Below are positions 18,655 to 27,233 of a stretch of 64,000 nt of DNA, piece after piece. The number at the start of each line of letters is the position of its first letter. Within the stretch, counting starts at the first letter, position 1. The position numbers were made by a program, and so were the translations under genes. Under the pieces are notes generated by a model. That model worked only from the letters and a program-made list of their open reading frames with translations. It ran no database searches and was not told the DNA's origin. The stretch lies in contig JABTUP010000010.1 in assembly GCA_015075325.1 (NCBI GenBank), positions 1 to 64,000 of the forward strand, given 5' to 3'. Source of the stretch: Flavobacteriales bacterium. GTDB lineage: Bacteria; Bacteroidota; Bacteroidia; Flavobacteriales_E; Vicingaceae.

Positions 18655-18684
18655 CAAATATAGGAGTTTTACAAACTCAACAAA
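18655..18684 (-). promoter_or_regulatory. HU promoter, Bacteroidota type
   Basis: On the minus strand TTTG (18681-18684) and TATATTTG (18655-18662) are separated by 18 bases. This fits the Bacteroidota -33 TTTG / -7 TAnnTTTG consensus, about 40 bases before the HU ATG. Confidence 0.65.
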
Positions 18685-18735
18685 CACGCAGCATCATTAG
18701 TTATCAACAAGCTATTAACATTGCTATTATTGAGT

Positions 18736-19656
18736 TTACACCATTTCGAATACGGCATCATCTTGTGCAAGTTGGGTGTTAGCAAAGATGGTTTTGGCTT
18801 CATCCAATAATACGTTCAAATCCTTGTACCTATTCGAAAAGTGTCCTATAATCAACAACTTAGCATTTGCTTGCTTGGCTATTGTGGCTGCTTGCTTAGC
18901 GGTACTGTGGTAGGTTGCTTCAGCTCTTTTCTCATCTCTATGCAAAAAGGTTGCTTCATGATAAAGGATATCAATGTCTTTTAATTGAGGCACTATACGC
19001 TCATTGAATTTGGTATCAGAGCAGTAAGCGTAACTATAAGATTCATCAGGGTTTAGTGTTAGCAGTTCATTTTTTATCACTTCATTTTTATCAGGAAAAC
19101 TAAAATCCAATCCTCTTTTTAGGTTGTCCATAGCATATTTTGGTATCTCGTATCTTTTTATTGCTTTTGGATTTATTTTGCGTGGTTTCGGTTTTTCTTT
19201 AAATAAAAATCCAGTGCATGGTACTCGATGATCGAGAATTATGGTTGATATGGTTAGGTGTTCGTTTTCAAACAACACTTCCGATTGGTTGGTTTGTGTT
19301 TCGTGGAAAATTAACGGGTATTTTAATGTACTGTGCGAATACGCCAAATTCATGTCAACTAGTTCTTTGAGTTGTTTTGGCCCATATAAATTTAATGGCA
19401 ATGTTCTTCCCAATATACTCATGGTTTGTAGCAAACCCAACAAACCTAAGTAGTGGTCGCCGTGCAGGTGGCTAATAAAAATATGGTTTAATCGTTGAAA
19501 CTTTATTTTGTGCTGACGTAAACGGTTTTGAGTTCCTTCGCCACAATCAATTAAATAATATTGTTCGTTAATGTTAATTAGCTGAGCACTCGGATTTCGT
19601 GCTAGAGTTGGAGCTGCCGAAGCACTACCTAAAATTAAAATACTAAATTTCGTCAT
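18736..19656 (-). CDS. rnz: Ribonuclease Z
   Basis: A 306-residue metallo-beta-lactamase-fold endonuclease that trims the 3' end of tRNA precursors. It starts with TKFSILILGSASAAPT, the tRNase Z beginning. The zinc motif SHLHGDHYLGLLGLL is near residue 63, Asp in CSDTKFNE near 216, HEATF near 235 and the last histidine in IIGHFSNRY near 274. The AYCSDT and HFSxRY motifs separate tRNase Z from other beta-lactamase-fold proteins. It overlaps the end of the STAS gene by 14 bases, indicating one transcript. Confidence 0.95.
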   Translation of the reverse strand: MTKFSILILGSASAAPTLARNPSAQLININEQYYLIDCGEGTQNRLRQHKIKFQRLNHIFISHLHGDHYLGLLGLLQTMSILGRTLPLNLYGPKQLKELVDMNLAYSHSTLKYPLIFHETQTNQSEVLFENEHLTISTIILDHRVPCTGFLFKEKPKPRKINPKAIKRYEIPKYAMDNLKRGLDFSFPDKNEVIKNELLTLNPDESYSYAYCSDTKFNERIVPQLKDIDILYHEATFLHRDEKRAEATYHSTAKQAATIAKQANAKLLIIGHFSNRYKDLNVLLDEAKTIFANTQLAQDDAVFEMV

Positions 19657-20032
19657 CTACATCTTCTGAACCCATTTCTCTTTCGAGTTCTTCCATAAAT
19701 AAATAGTCGATAGCTTCTGGCAACGAAGGCGTTTCAGTAATAATGTTATCGAGTTGAGATATTTTTAATAGTTTTTTTACCATGGGCTGAATGCCACACA
19801 CGATAAACGAACCTTGGGCTTCTTTACACAAGCGATTTCCTATAAGCAAGGCACTTAAGCCTGATGAATCGCAGTATTTAACTGCACTTAAATCCATTAA
19901 AATATTTCGTTCGCCATTTTTGTTAACAAGCACCAAAGCCGATTTTAATTCGGGCGAAACCAATGAATCTAGTTTTTCTGAATTAAATGTGATTAGTGTG
20001 TAATTATCGTATTTAGTACTTTCAAAACTCAT
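19643..20032 (-). CDS. STAS domain protein (anti-sigma-factor-antagonist-like)
   Basis: A 129-residue single STAS domain. The segment ILMDLSAVKYCDSSGLSALL at about residues 41-60 contains the conserved DSSG with the serine that is phosphorylated in SpoIIAA-like proteins. The C-terminal 20 residues are acidic (EELEREMGSEDVDDEI). The start codon context is clear and no competing ATG exists. It overlaps rnz by 14 bases and follows phoH by 54 bases. In other Bacteroidota single STAS proteins are also found beside rnz. The partner kinase or sigma regulator is not in this window, so its target is unknown. Confidence 0.88.
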   Translation of the reverse strand: MSFESTKYDNYTLITFNSEKLDSLVSPELKSALVLVNKNGERNILMDLSAVKYCDSSGLSALLIGNRLCKEAQGSFIVCGIQPMVKKLLKISQLDNIITETPSLPEAIDYLFMEELEREMGSEDVDDEI

Positions 20033-20086
20033 GTTCTATTCTATTGATGGTAAACAAATGTAAAAAAAGAAATTTTATTAAACAAG

Positions 20087-21034
20087 CTATTCTTTTTGGT
20101 CTTTGTAAGCAATAATTATTTTTTTTACCAAATCGTGTCGAATTACATCTTTTTCATCGAAGCGAACAATAGAAATTCCTTTAACATTGTTTAAAAGCGA
20201 TATGGCTTGTGTTAATCCCGATTGTTGGTTTCGTGGTAAATCTACCTGAGTTTCATCGCCATTGATGATAAACTTTGCCGATTTACCCATACGAGTTAAA
20301 AACATTTTAAACTGGCTTTTGGTGGCGTTTTGAGCCTCATCTAAAATTACAAAAGCTCGGTCTAATGTACGCCCTCTCATAAATGCCAAAGGAGCTATTT
20401 GTATTGTTCCATCTTCGAGCATTTCTTTAAGTTTTTCTGCAGGAATCATGTCGCGAAGTGCATCATACAACGGTTGCAAATATGGGTCGAGCTTTTCTTT
20501 TAAATCGCCAGGTAAAAAACCCAAATGCTCCCCTGCTTCCACTGCTGGACGGGTTAATATTATTCGTCGTACTTCTTTATTTTTTAAGGCTCTAACAGCT
20601 AATGCAACAGCGGTATATGATTTCCCTGTTCCTGCTGGACCTACAGCAAAAACTAAATCGTTTTTTTCGCTTTCCTTAACTAACTTGCGTTGATTGGCTG
20701 TTTTAGGTTTTACAATTAATCCTGCATTTCCAAAAACTAAAATATCGTCGTCGTGCTTTAATGTTTGACTTTCTCCGTTGGTTGTTTCGTCCATTAATCG
20801 CTCAATGTTGTTTTCGGTAAGTTGCTTGTATTTTAAAAGGTGAGCAATTAAGAGGGCTATTTTGCTTTCAAAAAGTTTTATTTCTTCGTCATCACCAATT
20901 GCTTTTAGCGTATCGCCTCTCGAAACCACTTTTAGTTTAGGGAAATAAGTTTTAATTAAACTTAATTTAACTTCGTTTACACCGAATAACTCAACTGGAT
21001 TTACACCAGAAATTTCTATAATCTTTTCGTTCAA
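20087..21034 (-). CDS. PhoH family ATPase/RNA-binding protein
   Basis: A 315-residue PhoH-like (YbeZ-type) protein. Walker A is AVGPAGTGKSYTA near residue 131, Walker B FVILDEAQNAT near 228, and the later motif KFIINGDETQVDLPRNQQSG near 253. Residues 1-100 form a KH-like helical extension usual for the short PhoH group. In other bacteria YbeZ works with the endoribonuclease YbeY in 16S rRNA maturation; no ybeY is visible here. It is the first gene of a leftward phoH-STAS-rnz set. Confidence 0.93.
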   Translation of the reverse strand: MNEKIIEISGVNPVELFGVNEVKLSLIKTYFPKLKVVSRGDTLKAIGDDEEIKLFESKIALLIAHLLKYKQLTENNIERLMDETTNGESQTLKHDDDILVFGNAGLIVKPKTANQRKLVKESEKNDLVFAVGPAGTGKSYTAVALAVRALKNKEVRRIILTRPAVEAGEHLGFLPGDLKEKLDPYLQPLYDALRDMIPAEKLKEMLEDGTIQIAPLAFMRGRTLDRAFVILDEAQNATKSQFKMFLTRMGKSAKFIINGDETQVDLPRNQQSGLTQAISLLNNVKGISIVRFDEKDVIRHDLVKKIIIAYKDQKE

Positions 21035-21146
21035 ATATTAATTTTTTAATTGATAACTTTGATTTTGTTAATTGACTGGATAAATTTCAAACTTTTGATT
21101 CAAACAAATGCAATCAATTCTTATTAATTATCAACAAATTTAACAA

Positions 21147-21929
21147 ATGCCAATAATAACATTAACAACCGATTTGGGACTAAAAGATTACTATGTTGCT
21201 TCATTAAAGGGCAACATCTTAAGCCAATTAGCTGATGTTAATATTGTTGATATTACCCACAATGTAAATCCTTACGATGCCCCAAAAGCCGCTTTTATTG
21301 TAAAACAATGTTATAAAACTTTTCCAAAAGACACCATTCACATTATTGGTTTAAATGCCGAATTAGATGAAAACACGGTTCATCTTGCCATTTATTACGA
21401 TGGGCATTATTTTATTGGAGCAGATAACGGCATGTTTTCATTAATTTTTGAAGCTATTCCTGACAAAATTGTTGAGTTAAACATTGCTCAAGATACTGAT
21501 AACAAAACATTTCCAACAAAAGATATTTTTGTTAAAGCTGCTTGCCACATTGCACGAGGCGGCACTTTAGAATTGATTGGAAAAATAAAAGAAGAATTAA
21601 ACAAAAGCATACCATTTCAGGCAACTTCAGAAAACAACTACATTAAAGGAATGATAACGTATGTTGATCATTATGGAAACTTGCTTACCAACGTATCAGA
21701 ATCGTTATTTAAAAGTTTTGGAAGAGGCAGAAATTTCACCATTTACCTAAGAGGAGGCTCTTATAAAGTAAGTAAAATAACGCCAACTTACAATCGTATT
21801 TCGGCAGGTAATATCTTAGCCATGTTTAGCTCAACTGGTTTTATCGAAATTGCTGTTAGCAAAGGACATGCAAGCAAATTGTTGGGATTAAAAGAAACCG
21901 ATTTAATACGCATTGAGTTTTATGATTAG
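21147..21929 (+). CDS. SAM hydroxide adenosyltransferase (DUF62)
   Basis: A 260-residue protein of the DUF62/SAM hydrolase family, which splits S-adenosylmethionine to adenosine and methionine using water. Diagnostic N-terminus: TLTTDLGLKDYYVASLKG; then DITHNVNPYD near 41, FIGADNGMFS near 91 and the C-terminal YVDHYGNLLTN near 172. It lacks the 23-residue loop of fluorinases as far as I can see. It overlaps the next gene by eight bases and heads a three-gene rightward operon (21147-23402). No other function is evident. Confidence 0.93.
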   Translation: MPIITLTTDLGLKDYYVASLKGNILSQLADVNIVDITHNVNPYDAPKAAFIVKQCYKTFPKDTIHIIGLNAELDENTVHLAIYYDGHYFIGADNGMFSLIFEAIPDKIVELNIAQDTDNKTFPTKDIFVKAACHIARGGTLELIGKIKEELNKSIPFQATSENNYIKGMITYVDHYGNLLTNVSESLFKSFGRGRNFTIYLRGGSYKVSKITPTYNRISAGNILAMFSSTGFIEIAVSKGHASKLLGLKETDLIRIEFYD

Positions 21930-22221
21930 AATTGTTAAAATGACTTTTGCCCCTGACAAAGTGGAGGAGTTTATTAAAAATTTTAATGCTAGAAAAAACG
22001 ACATCAGAAATTTTGAAGGTGTTACCCATTTAGAATTGCTTCGCGATAAAAAAAATCCAAACATATTTTTTACTTACAGCCATTGGAAATCGGAACAAGA
22101 TTTAGAAAACTACCGCAATTCTGCTTTATTTAAAAGCGTTTGGGCTGTAACAAAACCGCTATTTATAAAAGATGCTGAGGCTTGGAGTGTAGATAGTTTA
22201 TTTAATGTAATCCCAAAGTAA
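21922..22221 (+). CDS. Antibiotic biosynthesis monooxygenase-like (ABM) domain protein
   Basis: A 99-residue ferredoxin-like alpha/beta protein. It opens MIRIVKMTFAPDKVEEFIKNF and contains the FEGVTHLELLRDKKNP strand and SHWKSEQDLENYRNSALFKS, the common ABM pattern (W near residue 56). ATG at 21922 was chosen; a TTG three codons earlier is also open but lies deeper in the preceding gene. The overlap with the SAM hydrolase gene is eight bases. Heme- or quinol-oxygenase activity is possible in the family but not shown for these small proteins. Confidence 0.88.
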   Translation: MIRIVKMTFAPDKVEEFIKNFNARKNDIRNFEGVTHLELLRDKKNPNIFFTYSHWKSEQDLENYRNSALFKSVWAVTKPLFIKDAEAWSVDSLFNVIPK

Positions 22222-22223
22222 CC

Positions 22224-23402
22224 ATGCCAACTCAACGCTCATTATTTTTACAACACGTAGCTCAAACCAGCGATTTTCCGCTTTGTTTAGAAATTGAAAA
22301 AGCCGAAGGGATGTACATGACCGACGTTGATGGCAAAACCTATTTAGATTTAATTTCGGGAATTTCGGTTAGTAATTTGGGGCATCGCCACCCAAACGTA
22401 ATTAATGCAGTAAAAGAACAACTAGAAAAATATACCTATTTAATGGTTTATGGCGAATTTGTGCAATCGCCACAAGTAAAATTAGCACAACTGCTATGCA
22501 GCCAATTGCCTTCGCCACTCAATTCGTGTTACTTTGTAAACTCAGGTAGCGAAGCCAACGAAGGAGCCATGAAATTGGCAAAACGATACACTGGGCGAAA
22601 AGAAATTATCAGTTTCAAAAACGCCTACCACGGCAGCACACAAGGTTGTTTAAGTATTATTGGTGGCAACGACTTTAAAAAACCATTTGAACCGTTATTG
22701 CCAAACATTACCCAAATTGCATTTAACAACGAAAACGATTTAGCTAAAATAACCGAAAAAACAGCCTGTGTTGTGGTTGAACCCATTATGGGAGAAGCAG
22801 GAATAATTGCTCCACAAAACAATTTTTTACAAAAATTAAGAGCTCGGTGTACCGAAACTGGTGCATTACTCATTTTTGACGAAATACAAACAGGTTTTGG
22901 ACGAACAGGCAAACTGTTTGCTTTAGAACATTTTGGCGTTGTACCCGATATTTTAACCCTTGCCAAAGCCATGGGAGGCGGTTTTCCTATTGGTGCATTT
23001 GTTTCTTCTAATGCAATAATGAGTAGCTTAAAAAACAACCCTATTTTGGGGCATATTACCACTTTTGGCGGACATCCAGTTAGTTGTGCCGCAGCTTTTG
23101 CAAACCTTCACACCTTGCTTACCGACAAAGAACTTATTAGCTCGGTTGCTCAAAAAGAACAACTTTTTAAACAATTATTGGTTCACCCATCAATTAAAGA
23201 AGTACGAAGCTTTGGATTAATGCTGGCAATTGAATTTGATAGTTTTGAAACCAACAAAGCCATAATTGATAAATGTATTGAAAAAGGAGTGCTTACCGAC
23301 TGGTTTTTGTTTAACGACAAATCGCTGCGAATTGCACCACCACTCATTATTACCAATAAAGAAATTGAATGGGCTTGCAAAATAATACTAGAGGCTATTT
23401 AA
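22224..23402 (+). CDS. Class III aminotransferase (acetylornithine/4-aminobutyrate type)
   Basis: A 392-residue PLP enzyme. Motifs: LDLISGISVSNLGHRHPNV near residue 40, NSGSEANEGAMKLAKRYTG near 107, KNAYHGSTQGCLS near 133, EPIMGEAGII near 190, IFDEIQTGFGRTGKLF near 217 and the PLP-lysine region TLAKAMGGGFPIGAF near 246. This is the aspartate aminotransferase-family/ArgD-like group seen in Bacteroidota. Exact amino donor is unclear because no arginine or GABA genes are near. Starts three bases after the ABM gene, so it is in the same operon. Confidence 0.92.
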   Translation: MPTQRSLFLQHVAQTSDFPLCLEIEKAEGMYMTDVDGKTYLDLISGISVSNLGHRHPNVINAVKEQLEKYTYLMVYGEFVQSPQVKLAQLLCSQLPSPLNSCYFVNSGSEANEGAMKLAKRYTGRKEIISFKNAYHGSTQGCLSIIGGNDFKKPFEPLLPNITQIAFNNENDLAKITEKTACVVVEPIMGEAGIIAPQNNFLQKLRARCTETGALLIFDEIQTGFGRTGKLFALEHFGVVPDILTLAKAMGGGFPIGAFVSSNAIMSSLKNNPILGHITTFGGHPVSCAAAFANLHTLLTDKELISSVAQKEQLFKQLLVHPSIKEVRSFGLMLAIEFDSFETNKAIIDKCIEKGVLTDWFLFNDKSLRIAPPLIITNKEIEWACKIILEAI

Positions 23403-23458
23403 AATCATTGTTGTTTTATTTTAATTCGTTTACTTTAGCCGCTTTAAAATTTGTTAAC

Positions 23459-24376
23459 ATGAAGCAACTCTATCTTTTTACTTTTGTATTTGTACTTTTT
23501 TTTAATTTAAATGCTCAGGATTATATTGTAGTGAATGGTAGAGACACCATTCATTGTAAAATAAATGAAATTAGCTCTAGCACTATATTTTTTACATTAA
23601 TCCAAAACAATGTTCCCCTTAAATCATCTATGCCTTTAACAAAGGTTAGCTCGTATTATTTTAATACTTCTCAAGCAACTTCTAACGACCAAATTATTAT
23701 ATCGCGTACCGAACCTGAAGAAAAATATGTAAACAAAAATGAAGATTTACTAAAAGGTAAAGAATTAATTCAGCGATTTAGAATTGCTGCCGATGCGGGT
23801 TATGGACGATTTACAGCACCTACAAATCCTAATAATCCTGATTTTTTAAAAGATTACTACAACGATTTAAAAAGCGGTACTCACTTTGCTTTGGGAGTGA
23901 ATTATTTTACCCGAAAAAAATGGGGTTTTGGTCTTAAATATTCGTTATTTAAAACAGCAAATGAATTCGAAAACATTGTTTTATTTTACCCTGATGGCAC
24001 TTACGACCAAGGTTTGTTAAGAGACGACATTAAGGTAAACTACATTGGTGCCTCAATTTTATATCGTTTTTTAGGGAAAAACAAAGTGAGCGGCTTATAT
24101 ATTGAAGTTTCAGTTGGAAAAACATTTTACCAAAACAACAGCGTGTTGGTTTACAACTACAACATAAAAGGCGATAGAATGAGTTTTGGTTATGGAATTG
24201 GCTACGATTTTAAAGTAACCAGTTATTTAGCAATTGGTGTTGGTTACGATATGTATGTTGCTACTTTAGACCGTTTGGTGGTAAACAACAAAACATACTT
24301 CCTAAGTAAACCAGAAGACAAAGAAAACATTTCGAGAATAAATTTAACTTGCGGGCTTCGTTTTTTGTTGCAGTAA
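23459..24376 (+). CDS. Predicted outer-membrane beta-barrel protein
   Basis: A 305-residue exported protein. ATG at 23459 gives a signal peptide (MKQLYLFTFVFVLFFNLNAQ); an in-frame start further upstream would overlap the aminotransferase and spoil that signal. Residues 20-70 resemble a small N-terminal beta domain beginning DYIVVNGRDTIHCKI. The rest has alternating hydrophobic/aromatic strands such as GFGLKYSLFKTANEF, YIEVSVGKTFYQNNS and YGIGYDFKVTSYLAIGVGYD, and it ends in GLRFLLQ, compatible with an eight-stranded barrel. No family name is certain. Confidence 0.75.
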   Translation: MKQLYLFTFVFVLFFNLNAQDYIVVNGRDTIHCKINEISSSTIFFTLIQNNVPLKSSMPLTKVSSYYFNTSQATSNDQIIISRTEPEEKYVNKNEDLLKGKELIQRFRIAADAGYGRFTAPTNPNNPDFLKDYYNDLKSGTHFALGVNYFTRKKWGFGLKYSLFKTANEFENIVLFYPDGTYDQGLLRDDIKVNYIGASILYRFLGKNKVSGLYIEVSVGKTFYQNNSVLVYNYNIKGDRMSFGYGIGYDFKVTSYLAIGVGYDMYVATLDRLVVNNKTYFLSKPEDKENISRINLTCGLRFLLQ

Positions 24377-24581
24377 TTATAAAACTTTTTTATTTATTTA
24401 CTTAATTTACAGCGTGTTAATAACATTTAATAAGTTTGACAATTCCACTTATTTTATGTTTTGATTTGGCGTTAACTTTGAGTTAAGTTAAACTACGGAT
24501 AAGTTTAATGGGGCAGGTATTTGTGTGTTGGCAGTAATGGTTGAAATCCTGATATATCAGATAATTAATACCTTAAAAACA

Positions 24582-24589
24582 TAAATTTG
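24582..24589 (+). promoter_or_regulatory. Putative -7 element before the DUF1016 gene
   Basis: TAAATTTG matches TAnnTTTG and lies 20 bases upstream of the ATG at 24609. No clear -33 TTTG is present. The 232-base gap 24377-24608 otherwise shows only a small hairpin (TTAACT/AGTTAA near 24471). Confidence 0.4.
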
Positions 24590-24608
24590 TAGCATTTACA
24601 AACAAAAA

Positions 24609-25592
24609 ATGGATAAACAATTTTCAGTCATAATTCAACTAATAAAGCAATCTCGAACTAATGCTATAAGAGCAGTAAACACTGAATTAATTAACCTGTA
24701 TTGGAATATAGGGGAATATATTAGTAAGAAAATTGCACAATCCGAATGGGGCGACTCTGTCGTAACAGAATTAGCAAAATATATACAGTACAACGAACCT
24801 GAGATTAAAGGATTCTCCGACAAAAATATTTGGAGAATGAAACAGTTTTACGAAACATACAAGGATTTTCCAAAACTCTCTCCATTGGTTAGAGAAATTA
24901 GTTAGACAAACAATATGCTTATTTTTTCAAGATGTAAAACAATTGAAGAAAGGGAATTCTATCTTAAACTTGTTAATCAAGATAGTTATAGCAAAAGAGA
25001 ACTTGACCGACAAATTTCTGCAAGCCTTTTCGAACGGACAATGATTGGTAATTCACAAATCTCACCGCTGGTGAGAGAAAACAACAATGACTTAACAAAT
25101 ACCTTCAAAGATAGTTATGTATTTGAATTTCTAAACTTACCTGAGCTACATAGCGAAAAAGAATTACAAAATGGACTAATAAAACAAATGAAAAACTTCA
25201 TTCTAGAACTAGGAAAAGATTTTCTGTTTATTGGAGAAGAATACAAATTGCAAGTGGGTAACAGCGATTTTTTTATTGATTTACTTTTTTATCACCGTGG
25301 ACTGCAATGCTTGGTGGCTTTTGAACTCAAAGCAGACAAGTTTAAACCAGAGCATGTAGGACAACTGAATTTTTACTTAGAATCCTTAGACCGAGACGTT
25401 AAGAAGCCAAATGAAAATCCGAGTATTGGAATTTTATTATGTAAAGACAAAGATAGCGAAGTTGTTGAATATGCATTAAGCAGGAGTCTTTCTCCTACAA
25501 TGGTTTCAGAATATAAAACACAACTGCCTGACAAGAAATTACTTCAACAAAAGCTACACGAACTGTTTGACAATGAAACTGACAGAAAATAG
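24609..25592 (+). pseudogene. DUF1016 (YhcG-type) PDDEXK nuclease gene with in-frame amber codon
   Basis: The frame from ATG 24609 encodes the DUF1016 N-terminal helical domain (INLYWNIGEYISKKI, then GFSDKNIWRMKQFYETY). It meets a TAG at 24903-24905 after SPLVREIS, and continues without a shift as TNNMLIFSRCKTIEEREFYL to the normal end at 25592. In the family this position is a conserved tryptophan (SWTHN or SWSHN), so TGG to TAG explains the break. The C-terminal PDDEXK nuclease core is intact: DFFIDLLFYHRGLQCLVAFE followed by LKADKFKPEH. Without the stop the protein would be 327 residues. Relatives are often part of defence or mobile islands. Recent inactivation, or readthrough, are the alternatives. 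Confidence 0.85.
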
Positions 25593-25693
25593 AATTTCTA
25601 GTATTAATCGAATAGTCAAACCAATCATTACCTAAAACCCTGATTTACAATAAAATAACTATTATTGTGAATTTGTAAAAAAAAAAATAAACC

Positions 25694-26386
25694 ATGAAAA
25701 AACTACTTACCATCTTAACTATAGCAGCTTTGGTAGCTTGTAAAAACGAGCATAAGCACAACGAAAACCACGAAGAACACGCCCACCACGATGGGCACAA
25801 CAATGCCAACGAGCACATGCATGAAAGCACCACAAAGGAACTAATAGACCGATTTGAATCGCCCGAGCGTGATGCCTACCAACAACCAACCAAAGTATTG
25901 GAATACTTAGGCAATGTAAAAGGGCTTAACATATTAGACATTGGAGCTGGTTCGGGTTATTTTAGCTTTAGGTTGTTAACCGCAGGTGCAAACGTAATTG
26001 CTGGCGATGTAAACGACGAGTTTTTGGCTTACATCAAAAACAAAAAAGAAACCGAGTTTAACAACAACCCCAACTTGGAGCTTCGCAAATTACCTTACGA
26101 TTCGCCCAAATTAAAACCCCAAGAAGTAGATAAAGTACTGATTGTAAACACCTACCACCACATCGAAAACCGCGAAGCTTATTTTGCACAAGTGCTAAAA
26201 GGCTTAAAACCCGGAGGAGAGCTGGTGCTTATCGATTTCTTTAAAAAAGAACTGCCTGTTGGTCCGCCCGTTGACCACAAAATTGATGAACAACAAATGC
26301 AAGAAGAACTAAAAAAAGCAGGTTTTACCCAATTTGAGGTAAACACCGATTTATTGGAATACCAGTACATCATTCGTGCCCAGTAA
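25694..26386 (+). CDS. Class I SAM-dependent methyltransferase, His-rich lipoprotein
   Basis: A 230-residue protein with a lipoprotein signal (MKKLLTILTIAALVAC, Cys16). A tail at residues 17-47 holds nine histidines among acidic and polar residues. From residue 50 it is a Rossmann methyltransferase: SPERDAYQQPTKVLEYLG, motif I NILDIGAGSGYFSFRLL near 75, and a later KPGGELVLIDFFKKE near 175. Export of a SAM-dependent enzyme is odd because SAM is cytoplasmic, but such lipoprotein methyltransferases recur in Bacteroidota. A metal-binding role for the tail is inference. Substrate unknown. Confidence 0.85.
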   Translation: MKKLLTILTIAALVACKNEHKHNENHEEHAHHDGHNNANEHMHESTTKELIDRFESPERDAYQQPTKVLEYLGNVKGLNILDIGAGSGYFSFRLLTAGANVIAGDVNDEFLAYIKNKKETEFNNNPNLELRKLPYDSPKLKPQEVDKVLIVNTYHHIENREAYFAQVLKGLKPGGELVLIDFFKKELPVGPPVDHKIDEQQMQEELKKAGFTQFEVNTDLLEYQYIIRAQ

Positions 26387-26481
26387 AAAAAACATACATC
26401 GTTTATAAACCTTACGTTTAATACAAAAGAAAAAAGCAACCAACAACGTAATGGCGGAAACAATATAAACAATTGATTTTA

Positions 26482-26551
26482 TTAACTCACCCCTGCCCCC
26501 TCTCTTTTAAGAGAGGGGAAAGATTGCTATAGGCAATCAGGGGTGAGTTAA
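26482..26551. repeat. REP-like cloverleaf palindrome
   Basis: Outer arms TTAACTCACCCCTG (26482-26495) and CAGGGGTGAGTTAA (26538-26551) are perfect. Inside lie two more hairpins: CCCCTCTCTT / AAGAGAGGGG (26497-26518) and GATTGC / GCAATC (26522-26538, sharing one base with the outer arm). The three stems form a three-way junction. GC-rich islands like this in an AT-rich genome are typical of REP elements mobilised by REP-associated tyrosine transposases. Confidence 0.85.
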
Positions 26552-26560
26552 AATAAAAGA

Positions 26561-26668
26561 TACCACGATAGAATAATTCGTGATTTTAACGAATTTAGCA
26601 ACATTCAGGAATACATTTCAAACAATCCACAAAAATGGGCTAACGATGAATATAACATTACTAACTAA
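26561..26668 (+). pseudogene. C-terminal remnant of a REP-associated tyrosine transposase (RAYT)
   Basis: The frame reads YHDRIIRDFNEFSNIQEYIS then NNPQKWANDEYNITN and a stop. This resembles the end of Y1_Tnp/RAYT proteins, which usually read (Y/F)xxHIIRNxxxxxxIxxYIxxNPxxWxxD. No start codon or HUH motif lies upstream; a stop at 26549-26551 falls in the REP-like palindrome, which ends nine bases before the remnant. Only about 35 codons remain. It overlaps the start of the HutD gene by 23 bases in another frame. Confidence 0.75.
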
Positions 26669-27233
26669 TCAGGATTATCAAACAAGTGAATGGTCGGGCG
26701 GCAGCACCACCCAATTGTACATTTCCCCAGTAAATTCGTCGTATGCCGAACGTAATTTTGATTTTCGAATCAGTTCAGCAAAGGTGGAAGCTCCAGAATC
26801 TACTTTTACAGCTTTGCCAGGAGTTAACCGAAAACTGATGGTTTTGGAAGGAGAAGTAACTGTAAATCATAGAGATAAATACAGTAAAACACTAAAACCA
26901 TTTGAAATAGATACCTTTAGTGGCGATTGGAACACCTCAGCAAAAGGCATTTGTACCGATTTTAACCTAATGACAACAGGCAACCTAACCAGCGAACTAA
27001 GCCACATGTCATTGCTTGCAAACCATTACAAAACATTAATCATCAATGAAAACTTTCACACCGTTTGTTTGTATCTACACTCGGGCAGCATTTATGCCGA
27101 AATAAACAACAAATTGTATAACCTTAAAAAAGAAAGTTTGTTGGTTTTGAGCGACATCAACATTTTCTCATTTCATTTGCAAGCTAATAAACGCAGCGAG
27201 TTAATTGTTTCAAAAATAGGTTACAAAGTATAG
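26646..27233 (+). CDS. HutD family protein
   Basis: A 195-residue bicupin-like HutD/Ves protein. ATG at 26646 gives MNITLLTNQDYQTSEWSGGS followed by TTQLYISP, matching the family start (W-S-G-G-x-T-x-x-x). Later: FDFRISSAKVEAPESTFTAL, PGVNRKLMVLEGEV near 65 and DFNLMT near 117. HutD is linked to histidine utilisation in some bacteria, but no hut genes are here. The upstream frame would include transposase-remnant sequence, so the short start is preferred. The gene may have lost its own upstream region when the REP/RAYT element arrived. Confidence 0.88.
   Translation: MNITLLTNQDYQTSEWSGGSTTQLYISPVNSSYAERNFDFRISSAKVEAPESTFTALPGVNRKLMVLEGEVTVNHRDKYSKTLKPFEIDTFSGDWNTSAKGICTDFNLMTTGNLTSELSHMSLLANHYKTLIINENFHTVCLYLHSGSIYAEINNKLYNLKKESLLVLSDINIFSFHLQANKRSELIVSKIGYKV

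Noticed and set aside
22625-23062. Leftward 145-codon ORF
   Set aside because: Antisense shadow of the class III aminotransferase, with no features of its own.
24377-24608. Non-coding RNA before the DUF1016 gene
   Set aside because: Only a short TTAACT/AGTTAA hairpin is visible, with no terminator or conserved structure to support it.
24609-24905. Reading the two DUF1016 parts as two separate genes
   Set aside because: They are in the same frame with a single TAG where the family has Trp, and the second part lacks its own credible start signal and N-terminal domain.
24903-24905. TAG read as pyrrolysine
   Set aside because: No pyl genes are seen in the window, and the neighbouring genes use TAG as an ordinary stop (for example folP and HutD).
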